Of a stretch of 64,000 nt of DNA, positions 8,071-15,117 are shown in pieces. Location: NCBI RefSeq assembly GCF_011320225.1, contig NZ_JAAOEN010000009.1, positions 124,001 to 188,000 of the forward strand. The letters are read 5' to 3'. Source of the stretch: Phytoactinopolyspora limicola (GTDB lineage Bacteria > Actinomycetota > Actinomycetes > Jiangellales > Jiangellaceae). Every line of letters begins with the position of its first letter. Position 1 is the first letter of the stretch. A program made the translations under genes and the position numbers. A model generated the notes under the pieces. That model was not told the origin of the DNA. It did no database searches and saw only the letters and a program-made list of their open reading frames with translations.

Positions 8071-9821
8071 AGCTCGAACGCCTCGTAGTCCCATCCGAGG
8101 GCGACGTGGCCGACCAGCCGCCAGCCCGCGGCGAGTGCGAGCGACTCGATGCGGGCCTGGTCCCGATGCCCGGTGCCCACGGCGGCCAACGCGAGGAGTT
8201 CGTGCTCGGCGGCGAGATCGGGGCCACCGGGGCCGGTCTGGTCGAGGGCGTCGATGAGCAGCAGCCGGTCGGCGTGCCGGGCCAGGCCGGACAGCAGCCG
8301 GCCGATCTCGGCGTCGTCCCGGTATCGCGTCTGCAGGGTGCTGACGACGAGATCGACGATGGGAGCCGTCGCCTCCGGGACGAAGGAGGCGGGTACGTCG
8401 GCACCGAGGTCGCTCAGCACGGTCAGCGGTACGGGCGCAGCGCTGATCAGCGCCTTCGGTAGGACACCCCGCTCGGCGGCGGCGCGCACGAGTACCAGTG
8501 CACCCGGACCGGTGACGGTGACCTCACCGGCGTCGGCCCAGGCGGGCAGGTCGGCCACCGCGCCGGCGACGAACGAGAAACTCTCGGCGGCGTGGACCCG
8601 GTCGGCGTAGAGCACCGGGTCGGTTTCGACGTCGTCGGCGAGGGATCTGGTGTTGGCGGCCTGCCATGCGGAGCCGCCGCCACGCAGCGCCGGCGCCAGC
8701 TGGGTGAGGGCGTCGAGCAGCCGTGCCTCGTATCCGGCGCCGAAGAACTCGTCGCGCAGGTGATCGTCGGCCTGCAACTCCGCCCCGACGGGGCCGATCG
8801 TAACGTCGTCGCCGTGCGCGGCCAGCACACCGATGGTGGCCAGGTAGGTCACGAGTGGTCGTAGCTGGTGGGGCTCGACGGCGGCGGCCGCGGCGATGGT
8901 GTCCAGCGGGACCGCCCGCTGACCAGCCTGGTCCAGCAGGCCGAGGGCCACCGCGGCGCGGGTGGCCAGCCACGGCAGCGGGTTGAGCAGCGCCTCGGCG
9001 TCGACGTGATCGTCGCTGTCGTCGCCGGACGGTTCGGTATGCCAGTAACCGGTGACGTGGACATGGCTGGCCGGTAGGCCCTGGTCATGGCGGAGCCAGG
9101 CGCGCAACGGGATGAGCGAGCGGCTTTCCCCGGCCGCCCAGACGTAGGCCTGCCCGGGGTGCCAGGTGATCTCCCGGACGGCGGGGGCCAGCGCGGACGG
9201 TGCCGACTCGGGGGTCACCAGCCAGCGGATCGAATCCGGGTCGCGCAGCGCCAGGTCCTGCCGGGCCGACTCGTGCCGGATCTCGATCACCACCTGCACG
9301 GGAACGTCGACCGGCCGCTCGTCGAGGAACCGGCCGATGGCCGGCAGGGCGGTTTCGTCGCCCGCCAACAGCACCCAGTCGATGTCGTCCGGCAACACCA
9401 GCGACGATTTCGGCCCGGCGAAATACAGGGTGTCGCCCGGTTTCGCCGTCGTCGCCCAGGTAACTGCCGGGCCGTCGCCATGCAGCACGAAATCGAGGTC
9501 GAGTTCGCGCGCCTCCGGGTCCCAGCGCCGGGGTGTGTAGTCGCGGCCGCGCCGGTGTTCGGAGACCGGCCAGTCGATGCTGCGGGCCCGCTGGACAGGT
9601 AGTGCGGCGGCGATGTCGCCGTCGGCGGCGAACACGAGTTTGACGTGGTCGTCGAAGGCGACACTGGTGAACTCGGGGAGGTCGAACTCGCCGGTGGAGA
9701 AGGCACCCAGCTGTGGGCCGGTGAGTGTCACTCGGCGCATCCGTGGTGTGACGTCGACGACGCGGGTGACCTCGACCTGGCGCAGGACGATGGGGTGTTT
9801 GCGGAGAGTGTGGTGTGCCAT
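8061..9821 (-). CDS. Siderophore-interacting protein fused to O-methyltransferase-like domain
   Basis: A 586-residue two-part protein. Residues 1 to about 270 are a siderophore-interacting protein (ferredoxin-reductase fold): FAD-binding RDYTPRRWDPEARELDLDFVLHGDG, then FAGPKSSLVLP and LLAGDETALPAIGRFL for the NADPH part, ending with the family tail AYVWAAGESRSLIPLRAWL and GYWHTEP. It would reduce ferric siderophore to release iron in the cytoplasm. Residues about 280-586 resemble an O-methyltransferase, with a winged-helix dimerisation part (LDTIAAAAAVEPHQLRPLVTYLATIGVL) then a Rossmann-like half. The usual glycine-rich SAM loop is weak, so methyl transfer is doubtful. Start ATG at 9821, four bases after the binding protein's stop. 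Confidence 0.85.
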   Translation of the reverse strand: MAHHTLRKHPIVLRQVEVTRVVDVTPRMRRVTLTGPQLGAFSTGEFDLPEFTSVAFDDHVKLVFAADGDIAAALPVQRARSIDWPVSEHRRGRDYTPRRWDPEARELDLDFVLHGDGPAVTWATTAKPGDTLYFAGPKSSLVLPDDIDWVLLAGDETALPAIGRFLDERPVDVPVQVVIEIRHESARQDLALRDPDSIRWLVTPESAPSALAPAVREITWHPGQAYVWAAGESRSLIPLRAWLRHDQGLPASHVHVTGYWHTEPSGDDSDDHVDAEALLNPLPWLATRAAVALGLLDQAGQRAVPLDTIAAAAAVEPHQLRPLVTYLATIGVLAAHGDDVTIGPVGAELQADDHLRDEFFGAGYEARLLDALTQLAPALRGGGSAWQAANTRSLADDVETDPVLYADRVHAAESFSFVAGAVADLPAWADAGEVTVTGPGALVLVRAAAERGVLPKALISAAPVPLTVLSDLGADVPASFVPEATAPIVDLVVSTLQTRYRDDAEIGRLLSGLARHADRLLLIDALDQTGPGGPDLAAEHELLALAAVGTGHRDQARIESLALAAGWRLVGHVALGWDYEAFELCR

Positions 9822-9824
9822 CGG

Positions 9825-10820
9825 TTAGCCGAACAGCCCTTCGATGTGGTCGAGCAGTGCCATCGTCGCGTAGTAGTCGGCCCGGTGTGCCCAGAACGGC
9901 AGGTGGTAGGCGTGTCCGGACTCGAAGGACGGCAGCGACGCGTACACCCGGTTCTCGGCCAGTTCGTCCACCCCGATGACGTCGCTCTGGAATCCGAGCA
10001 CGAACACCGTGGGGGTGACGAACACCTGCCCGACCTGCTCGGTGGAGAGCTCGAAGGAGTCACCGGACCCGTAGAGCTCGAAGTCCGGGTTCTCCTCGAT
10101 GATCGGATACGGCTCCAGGCCGACCGCTTCCAGCGTGACGGGGAGCGACGCCGTCTCCGGGATCGACCACGGACGCAGGTCAGGCAGCGTCATCAGGTAC
10201 GACACCGGCGTCGGGGGAAGCTCGATGGTGTCGCGCACCTCGGCGACCCGGTTCTCGTAGGTGGCCAGCAGCTCCCCGGCTCGCTCCGGTACTCCCAGGA
10301 TCTCGTCGGCGATGTAGTCGAGTTCTTCCTGCCACGTGGTCAGGGTGGAGCTGACCAGGACGGTTGGCGCGATCTCGGAGAGCTGGTCGTAGGCGTCGGC
10401 GGCCTGCGAACCGGGGAATCCTTGCCCGCCGCCGACGATGAGGTCGGGGCCTTCGGCCAGGAGGGCCTCGAGGTCGAAGCCGTCGTTGCTCCACGGAACC
10501 ATCAGGGTTCCGGCCGCCGCGGCCTGTTCGGCCCACAGCTCCGGGAACTCGTCGGCCTCGGTGTTGATCGGGATGGTGCCGTGCAGCGGCACGTCGAGTG
10601 CGTAGAAGTATCCGGCCAGGGCGGAGTTCAGGACGACGATGCGTTCTGGGGCGGCGGGGATGTTCACCTCGCCGTGCTCGGTGTCGACCACCCGCGTGGA
10701 CGAGGCGACGGGTGCGCCGTCGTCGCTGACGGCACCGTCGCCGTCATCGCCGGAGGAGCAGCCGCCGAGGACCAGCGCGGCGATGATCGCCGTCGGAGCG
10801 CAACGCAGCAGCAGACGCAT
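9825..10820 (-). CDS. Iron-siderophore ABC transporter substrate-binding lipoprotein
   Basis: A 331-residue FepB/FhuD-type binding protein. The signal peptide ends in a lipobox (LVLGGCSSGDDGDG, Cys around residue 21), so it is anchored outside the membrane. The mature part has ERIVVLNSALAGYFYALDVPLHGTIPINTE and GPDLIVGGGQGFPGSQAADAYDQLSEIAPTVLV, which are typical of the class III helical-backbone fold. It is first in a four-gene operon with the SIP fusion and two permeases. A DtxR/IdeR-type box lies about 40 bp upstream, predicting derepression under low iron. Confidence 0.93.
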   Translation of the reverse strand: MRLLLRCAPTAIIAALVLGGCSSGDDGDGAVSDDGAPVASSTRVVDTEHGEVNIPAAPERIVVLNSALAGYFYALDVPLHGTIPINTEADEFPELWAEQAAAAGTLMVPWSNDGFDLEALLAEGPDLIVGGGQGFPGSQAADAYDQLSEIAPTVLVSSTLTTWQEELDYIADEILGVPERAGELLATYENRVAEVRDTIELPPTPVSYLMTLPDLRPWSIPETASLPVTLEAVGLEPYPIIEENPDFELYGSGDSFELSTEQVGQVFVTPTVFVLGFQSDVIGVDELAENRVYASLPSFESGHAYHLPFWAHRADYYATMALLDHIEGLFG

Positions 10821-10860
10821 AGAGACCTTCCAAGGACATGGCCACCGACAGAATCGCCCC

Positions 10861-10879
10861 TAATGTTAGCCTTACCTAA
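10861..10879 (-). promoter_or_regulatory. DtxR/IdeR-type iron box
   Basis: Read on the minus strand, the 19 bases TTAGGTAAGGCTAACATTA match the iron-box consensus TWAGGTWAGSCTWACCTWA at all but one position (counting W and S as allowed). It lies between the divergent iron-uptake operon and the AraC gene, so it could control both. The consensus is established knowledge; binding here is inferred. Confidence 0.8.
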
Positions 10880-10938
10880 TTAGCCAGATATGACATTGAT
10901 CTGGACCAAGGTGACACGATGGGGGAGGAGTGTTGTCC

Positions 10939-11658
10939 GTGTTGCTCACGGAGCTCGGACGCCGAACGCCCCGCCACGACGCGGTGCGTTTCGACGGGCA
11001 TCCACCACACCGGCATGAGCGCCCGCAGGTGGTCTACGTCGTGCTCGGCACCGCCACGTTGAACGCCGGCGACGACCACTTCACCATCACCGAAGGCACC
11101 GGTGTGTGGCTGCCGGCCACCATCGAACACCACCTGAGCCTCGAGTCCGGCGGAGTGGTGATGGGTCCGCTGCTGCCCACGTCCGCCCAGCCGCCCGGCG
11201 GGCAGGCGTGCCTGGTGGACAGCCCGGCACTACGCCGGTTGATGACGACCCTGCTCAGCGTCGCCCCGCGGACCGAGGTCGACATCCGTCTCTTCCGGAG
11301 TGAGCTGGAGCGGACCCTACGAGATGTGACGGCCACGCGATTCACGGTTCCCATGCCGCATCACCCCGCCGCCCGCGAGATCGCGCAGCAGGCGGTCCCG
11401 TCGTCGGACTCACTCCAACGGCTGGCGGCCCGCCACTACATCAGCGCCCGGCACGCACAGCGGCTGTTCATGGAAGAGACCGGTCTGCCCTTCGGCCGGT
11501 GGCGCACCCGGGCCAGGCTGAACGCGGCGCTCGCCGTCCTCGGAAACCAGCAGGACATGGCCGCGGCGTTGGCAGCGTCCGGTTTCACCACCCGCCAGGG
11601 CCTACGGCGGGCGCTGGCCCGCGAGGGGGTTACGTCGGTCGACGCCCCTATGGTCTGA
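10939..11658 (+). CDS. AraC-family transcriptional regulator with cupin domain
   Basis: About 239 residues. The N-terminal cupin has HPPHRHERPQVVYVVLGTATLNAG and GTGVWLPATIEHHLS. The C-terminal double helix-turn-helix has LQRLAARHYISARHAQRLFMEETGLPFGRWRTRARL. Divergent from the siderophore operon across the iron box, it is probably a siderophore- or iron-responsive activator of that operon. The frame allows GTG at 10930, but that codon abuts the GGAGGAG motif. GTG at 10939 (or TTG at 10933) gives usable spacing. Its 3' end overlaps the convergent phosphatase gene by 11 bases. Confidence 0.9.
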   Translation: MLLTELGRRTPRHDAVRFDGHPPHRHERPQVVYVVLGTATLNAGDDHFTITEGTGVWLPATIEHHLSLESGGVVMGPLLPTSAQPPGGQACLVDSPALRRLMTTLLSVAPRTEVDIRLFRSELERTLRDVTATRFTVPMPHHPAAREIAQQAVPSSDSLQRLAARHYISARHAQRLFMEETGLPFGRWRTRARLNAALAVLGNQQDMAAALAASGFTTRQGLRRALAREGVTSVDAPMV

Positions 11659-12256
11659 CGACGGCGGGGAACCCGGTCCAGCGCAGGTCGGCCGGGAGGT
11701 GGCCGGTGTCGTTGAACGTCACCACCGTGGGCGGCAGCCCGGTGCGGTATTCGATGATGGTGAGCGCGGCGTTGGCGCTGTCCAGCCCGAGCCACCGGGA
11801 TGGGGGTGCGTCGAGGGCATGACACACCAGCCACGCGATCGGGTAGGCATGTGTGACGAGGACCTCGTGGGTGTCGGCCTGATCCGACGACGGGTGCAGG
11901 GCGGTCGCGAACCGGGTGAGCAGGGCTTCGGCGCGCCGGTGACCATCGGCTGCCTCCGTTGCGTCGTAGCCGTCGAAGAACCCGACCCACGGCGCGGGTA
12001 TGTCCGCTGGCGGAGGGACGTAGGGCACGTGGTCGATCAACTCGGTGGCCGCGGCCACGGCAACGGGCGGAAGGGCGCGGGCTAGCTCGGCCGCGCTGCC
12101 CGCCGCGCGAGATAGCGGTGAGTGCCACACCGCGTCCACGGGCACGGTGGCGAGCCGTTCGCCCAGCAGACGGGCCTGCCGGCGGCCGAGGTCGGTGAGT
12201 TCCCCGAAGGTGTCGGCGGCACCGTGCCGGGCAAGGTACAGGTGGCGGGTTCCCAT
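11648..12256 (-). CDS. Histidine phosphatase family protein
   Basis: A 202-residue phosphoglycerate-mutase-like phosphatase. The phosphohistidine motif is LYLARHGAADTFGELTDLGRRQARLLGERL (RHG around residue 10). HSPLSRAAGSAAELARAL and EVLVTHAYPIAWLVCHAL supply the other phosphate-pocket Arg and the second His. The substrate cannot be told. It starts 18 bases after the PEP-utilising enzyme gene, so the two are probably cotranscribed. Confidence 0.88.
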   Translation of the reverse strand: MGTRHLYLARHGAADTFGELTDLGRRQARLLGERLATVPVDAVWHSPLSRAAGSAAELARALPPVAVAAATELIDHVPYVPPPADIPAPWVGFFDGYDATEAADGHRRAEALLTRFATALHPSSDQADTHEVLVTHAYPIAWLVCHALDAPPSRWLGLDSANAALTIIEYRTGLPPTVVTFNDTGHLPADLRWTGFPAVVRP

Positions 12257-12274
12257 GTGCTGTTCCTCGTGTCG

Positions 12275-13453
12275 TCAGGGACTGGTGATGGTGACCGTGC
12301 CGGCGGCGCCATCGATGGTGACGGTGGCGGCGTCGTTGATCCGGGCCGTCGCGTTCGTGATACCGAGGACGGCGGGAATGTTCCGCTCCCGGGCGACGAT
12401 CGCGGCGTGTGAGAGTAGGCCGCCGGTCTCGGTGACGACACCTGCGGCGATACGCAGCAGGGGGGTCCAGCTCGGGTCGGTATATGGGCAGATCAGGATG
12501 TCACCCGCGTGGACCCGGGGGAAGTCATGGGGGCCACGGACGGTCCGGGCGGACCCGGTCGCGTTGCCGAAGCTGCCCGGGGTCCCGGTGAGGGTTGTTG
12601 GTGTTGCGGCCGGTGCGGTCGGCAACGTGGCCGGCGCGGGTAGGGCGGCGGTGATCGGCCGGGACTGGACGAGCCAGACGTCGCCGCCGGCGATGGCCCA
12701 CTCGATGTCCTGGGGGCTGCCCAGCAGCGCCGAGACCTGGTGCCCCAGCTGAGCCAGGCCCCTGGCCGTGGCGTCATCGAGGACCGGGCGGCGCCGGTCG
12801 GCAGGGGGCACGTCGTGTGTCACCAGCGCGGTGCCGCGCCGGTCGAGGCGGGTGCGTTTGTCGGCGACGGTGGTGGTGACCGATCCATCACCATGGACGG
12901 TGTATCTGTCCGGGGTAACCGTGCCGCCGGCGACACTCGGGCCCAACCCCCAGGATGCCTCGATCTCGACGGTGTCGCGTGGATGGGTCGGGGTGAACAT
13001 CACCCCGGCGACGTCGGCGTCGACGAGGCGCTGGACGAGTACGGCCATCGCCGGCTCCGTGCTGGAATGGCCGCGACCTCGAGCATCCCGGTAGCTCCGG
13101 GCCCTGGGCGAGTGCAACGACGCCCAGCAAGATCGGACGGCGTCGCCCACCGCTGATGCGCCGAAGACCGCGAGCACGCTCTCGTGTTGACCGGCCGCCG
13201 ACGCTGTCCCGGAGTCCTCGTCGGCTGCCGACGAACGCACCGCCACCGGAGGATCGCCGAGGCCGTGCAGCCCGCGTCCGAGGGCATCGAGTAGGCCGGC
13301 GGGTAAAGACTGGCCACGTGCCGCGGCCCGGTGGGCGTCGAACGGGACAACGAAGCCGTCGGGCACGGGGAGGCCGGCCCGGAGCAACACGCCCAGGGGT
13401 GCGGCCTTGCCTCCGCTGGTATCAGCATCGGCGTCGATCAACGGCACGATCAT
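12275..13453 (-). CDS. Short PEP-utilising enzyme (ATP-grasp plus phosphohistidine domain)
   Basis: A 392-residue protein related to PEP synthase and rifampin phosphotransferase. Residues 1 to about 270 form the ATP/pyruvate-binding domain (SGGKAAPLGVLLRAGLPVPDGFVV, AVRSSAADEDSGTASAAGQHES, DIEWAIAGGDVWLVQSRPI). The C-terminal swivelling domain has TETGGLLSHAAIVARERNIPAVLG with the phosphorylated His. The middle substrate domain of rifampin phosphotransferase (about 400 residues) is absent, so the acceptor must be something else or another protein. It is divergent from two helix-turn-helix genes, with a palindrome between. Start ATG at 13453. Confidence 0.85.
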   Translation of the reverse strand: MIVPLIDADADTSGGKAAPLGVLLRAGLPVPDGFVVPFDAHRAAARGQSLPAGLLDALGRGLHGLGDPPVAVRSSAADEDSGTASAAGQHESVLAVFGASAVGDAVRSCWASLHSPRARSYRDARGRGHSSTEPAMAVLVQRLVDADVAGVMFTPTHPRDTVEIEASWGLGPSVAGGTVTPDRYTVHGDGSVTTTVADKRTRLDRRGTALVTHDVPPADRRRPVLDDATARGLAQLGHQVSALLGSPQDIEWAIAGGDVWLVQSRPITAALPAPATLPTAPAATPTTLTGTPGSFGNATGSARTVRGPHDFPRVHAGDILICPYTDPSWTPLLRIAAGVVTETGGLLSHAAIVARERNIPAVLGITNATARINDAATVTIDGAAGTVTITSP

Positions 13454-13480
13454 CCGGGGCGCCTTTCAACAGAAGATTGA

Positions 13481-13493
13481 CAACATTTTGTTG
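13481..13493. promoter_or_regulatory. Palindrome CAACATTTTGTTG, candidate operator
   Basis: A perfect 5-bp-arm palindrome in a short AT-rich gap between the divergent PEP-utilising enzyme and the helix-turn-helix gene. It begins eight bases before the ATG at 13501. A related half (TTCAACAG) lies just to the left. It is well placed for control of both promoters by one of the two adjacent regulators. Confidence 0.45.
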
Positions 13494-13500
13494 ATTCTGC

Positions 13501-13905
13501 ATGATCGGCTGCATGGACCGCAAGGACGACCTCACTCCAGCCGCCCCCGATCACTACCAGGCGCACCGCGAGCAGATGGCCAGCCGGCACCTGCTCGAGC
13601 TGGGCGCGAAGGCGCTCGACGCCCGGCCTTGGCGGCCCGCACCGGTCCCGCCGTCGGCGGTGGATCTGGTGCAGTTCGCCCTGTGGCGCGCTGGCGAGCT
13701 GGCGCCCGACGACCTCTTGAGTGCGCTGACGCTCCTGCCCGCGGCGCGTGCCGAGGTGGAAGGTCTCGAGACGGGTCTGCTGTTCGTGGCCCGCGCGGCC
13801 GGCCTGACCTGGGCACAGATCGCGGACGTGATGGGGTTCAACTCCCCGCAGGCGTGTCAGCAGCATTACCAGCGGTTGACGGCGCGTCGTGGTGCCGGCT
13901 CATGA
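13501..13905 (+). CDS. Small helix-turn-helix DNA-binding protein
   Basis: A 134-residue protein ending in a clear helix-turn-helix (LTWAQIADVMGFNSPQACQQHYQRL). The N-terminal part is helical with no known catalytic motif. It is divergent from the PEP-utilising gene and overlaps the next regulator by ATGA, so the two are coupled. A second in-frame ATG at 13513 is an alternative start. It is probably a repressor of the flanking enzyme gene, acting at the palindrome upstream. Confidence 0.75.
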   Translation: MIGCMDRKDDLTPAAPDHYQAHREQMASRHLLELGAKALDARPWRPAPVPPSAVDLVQFALWRAGELAPDDLLSALTLLPAARAEVEGLETGLLFVARAAGLTWAQIADVMGFNSPQACQQHYQRLTARRGAGS

Positions 13906-14537
13906 CCCGGGAGTCGCCATCCGAACTCTTGGTGCTCCATGCGGTCCGGGTGACCGGGTTCGCCGGCACCGCGAGGATCGCGCGGCGCTTCGCCCTCGAC
14001 GAGTATGAGACGGCCGAGATCCTGCTGGACGCGGAGGCGCGTGGCTGGGTGGGGCAGGCCACCTTCGCCGACGTGCACGGCTGGTCGCTGACCGAGCGGG
14101 GCCGGGCCGAGAACGAGCGCCAGCTGGCCGCCGAGTTGGCGCGGGTCGGGGGCACCGGCGAGGTGCGTGCCGTCTATCGGGAGTTTCTTCCGCTGAACGG
14201 GCGCCTACAGCAAGCGTGCACCCATTGGCAGCTCCGGCCCGACTCCAACGGTCGGCTGCTCACCAACGACCATTCCGATCCCGGGTGGGACGCCGGCGTC
14301 GTGGACGAACTCGGCACGATCGGCGAGGGCTTGGCTCCACTCGCTAGCCGCCTCGAAGGTATCCTGCGACGTTTCCGCGGTTACCACACCCGGTTCGCGA
14401 CGGCGCTGCGCAAAGCGCACGGGGGCGACGGCGGCTGGATCGACCGCACCGACATCGACTCCTGCCATCGCGTCTGGTTCGAGCTGCACGAAGACCTCAT
14501 CGCCTCCCTTGGTCTCGACCGGGGCACCCAGCCTTAG
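13902..14537 (+). CDS. Winged-helix transcriptional regulator (MarR/PadR-like)
   Basis: A 211-residue protein. The N-terminus reads as a winged helix (LLVLHAVRVTGFAGTARIARRFALDEYETAEILLDAEARGWVGQ, then GWSLTERGRAENERQL). The C-terminal half is helical (ELGTIGEGLAPLASRLEGILRRFRGYHTRFATALRKA) and ends in WFELHEDLIASLGL. The ATG at 13902 overlaps the stop of the upstream gene. The frame is open much further back but only by chance. The likely role is controlling the PEP-utilising enzyme and phosphatase genes. It is convergent with the L11 paralogue. Confidence 0.75.
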   Translation: MTRESPSELLVLHAVRVTGFAGTARIARRFALDEYETAEILLDAEARGWVGQATFADVHGWSLTERGRAENERQLAAELARVGGTGEVRAVYREFLPLNGRLQQACTHWQLRPDSNGRLLTNDHSDPGWDAGVVDELGTIGEGLAPLASRLEGILRRFRGYHTRFATALRKAHGGDGGWIDRTDIDSCHRVWFELHEDLIASLGLDRGTQP

Positions 14538-14547
14538 AACCCGCGCG

Positions 14548-14970
14548 CTACCGCGTCACTCGCACCCCCATCGACCGGGCGGTGCCTTCGATCTGTCGTA
14601 TGGCCGCCTGGATGTTCGTGGTGTTGAGATCCGGGAGTTTGCGACGGGCAATCGCCTCCAGGTCCCGCGCGGTGATGGTGGCGACGGACTGGTGTCCCGG
14701 CCGGGCGGCTCCGTCGCGGCGGATCACCTGCTTGATGAGAAACGCGGTGGGAGGGGTGGTGGTCCGCAGGTCCCACGAGCGGTCGTCATACACCGAAACG
14801 ATGGCAGGGATGATCTCGCCGGCGTGCCGGGCCGTGTCGGCGTCATAGCGCCTCTTGACCTCCATCGTCGCCACCCCGTGCGGGCCGAGTGCCTTGCCCA
14901 GGTCGACCATCGCCGCGTTGCCGGCCTCGAGCTCGATCTTGATCACGGCCAGGGGCTTCTTCGGCGCCAT
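14548..14970 (-). CDS. Ribosomal protein L11 paralogue lacking the thiopeptide-site prolines
   Basis: A 140-residue complete L11 homologue. The C-terminal rRNA-binding domain is well kept (LNTTNIQAAIRQIEGTARSMGV), as is the middle (IPAIVSVYDDRSW, TTTPPTAFLIKQ). In the N-terminal domain, bacterial L11 normally has prolines at positions 20, 22, 23 and 26 (E. coli numbering). Aligned without gaps, this protein has Ala20, Val22, Asp23 and Lys26. Those prolines line the thiostrepton site, and changes at 22/23 and 26 are known resistance sites. It is not beside rplA, as housekeeping rplK usually is. It is divergent from a TipA-type regulator, with a strong AAGGAGG site six bases before the ATG. I infer a substitute L11 made when a thiopeptide is sensed. 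Confidence 0.88.
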   Translation of the reverse strand: MAPKKPLAVIKIELEAGNAAMVDLGKALGPHGVATMEVKRRYDADTARHAGEIIPAIVSVYDDRSWDLRTTTPPTAFLIKQVIRRDGAARPGHQSVATITARDLEAIARRKLPDLNTTNIQAAIRQIEGTARSMGVRVTR

Positions 14971-15001
14971 CCGTTCCTCCTTGTGTTCGTTGGCGCCGAT
15001 G

Positions 15002-15032
15002 ACGCTATAAGTTGACGTTGCGTAAGAGTCAA
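15002..15032 (-). promoter_or_regulatory. MerR/TipA-type promoter of the L11 paralogue
   Basis: On the minus strand: -35 TTGACT (15032-15027), a 19-bp spacer holding TTACGCAACGTCAA, and -10 TAGCGT (15007-15002). The 19-bp spacer with a dyad is the hallmark of MerR-family activated promoters. Fourteen of 19 spacer positions match the divergent tipA promoter aligned the same way, so one regulator probably controls both. Confidence 0.7.
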
Positions 15033-15058
15033 TCCGGATTTCCGGGGCGACGGCGGAG

Positions 15059-15089
15059 TTGACATTGACGCAGCGTCAAGTTTTACCGT
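15059..15089 (+). promoter_or_regulatory. MerR/TipA-type promoter of the tipA-like gene
   Basis: -35 TTGACA (15059-15064), a 19-bp spacer (15065-15083) starting with the perfect palindrome TTGACGC-A-GCGTCAA, and -10 TACCGT (15084-15089). This layout is typical of MerR-family autoactivation. Transcription would start near 15096, which rules out the upstream GTG at 15088 as translation start. Confidence 0.75.
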
Positions 15090-15117
15090 GAGTACTCAAG
15101 GAGGTGGCAGTACGCCG

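Noticed and set aside
14548-14970. Housekeeping rplK
   Set aside because: No rplA, nusG or secE next to it, prolines at 20, 22, 23 and 26 all replaced, and a regulated promoter, so a paralogue is more likely.
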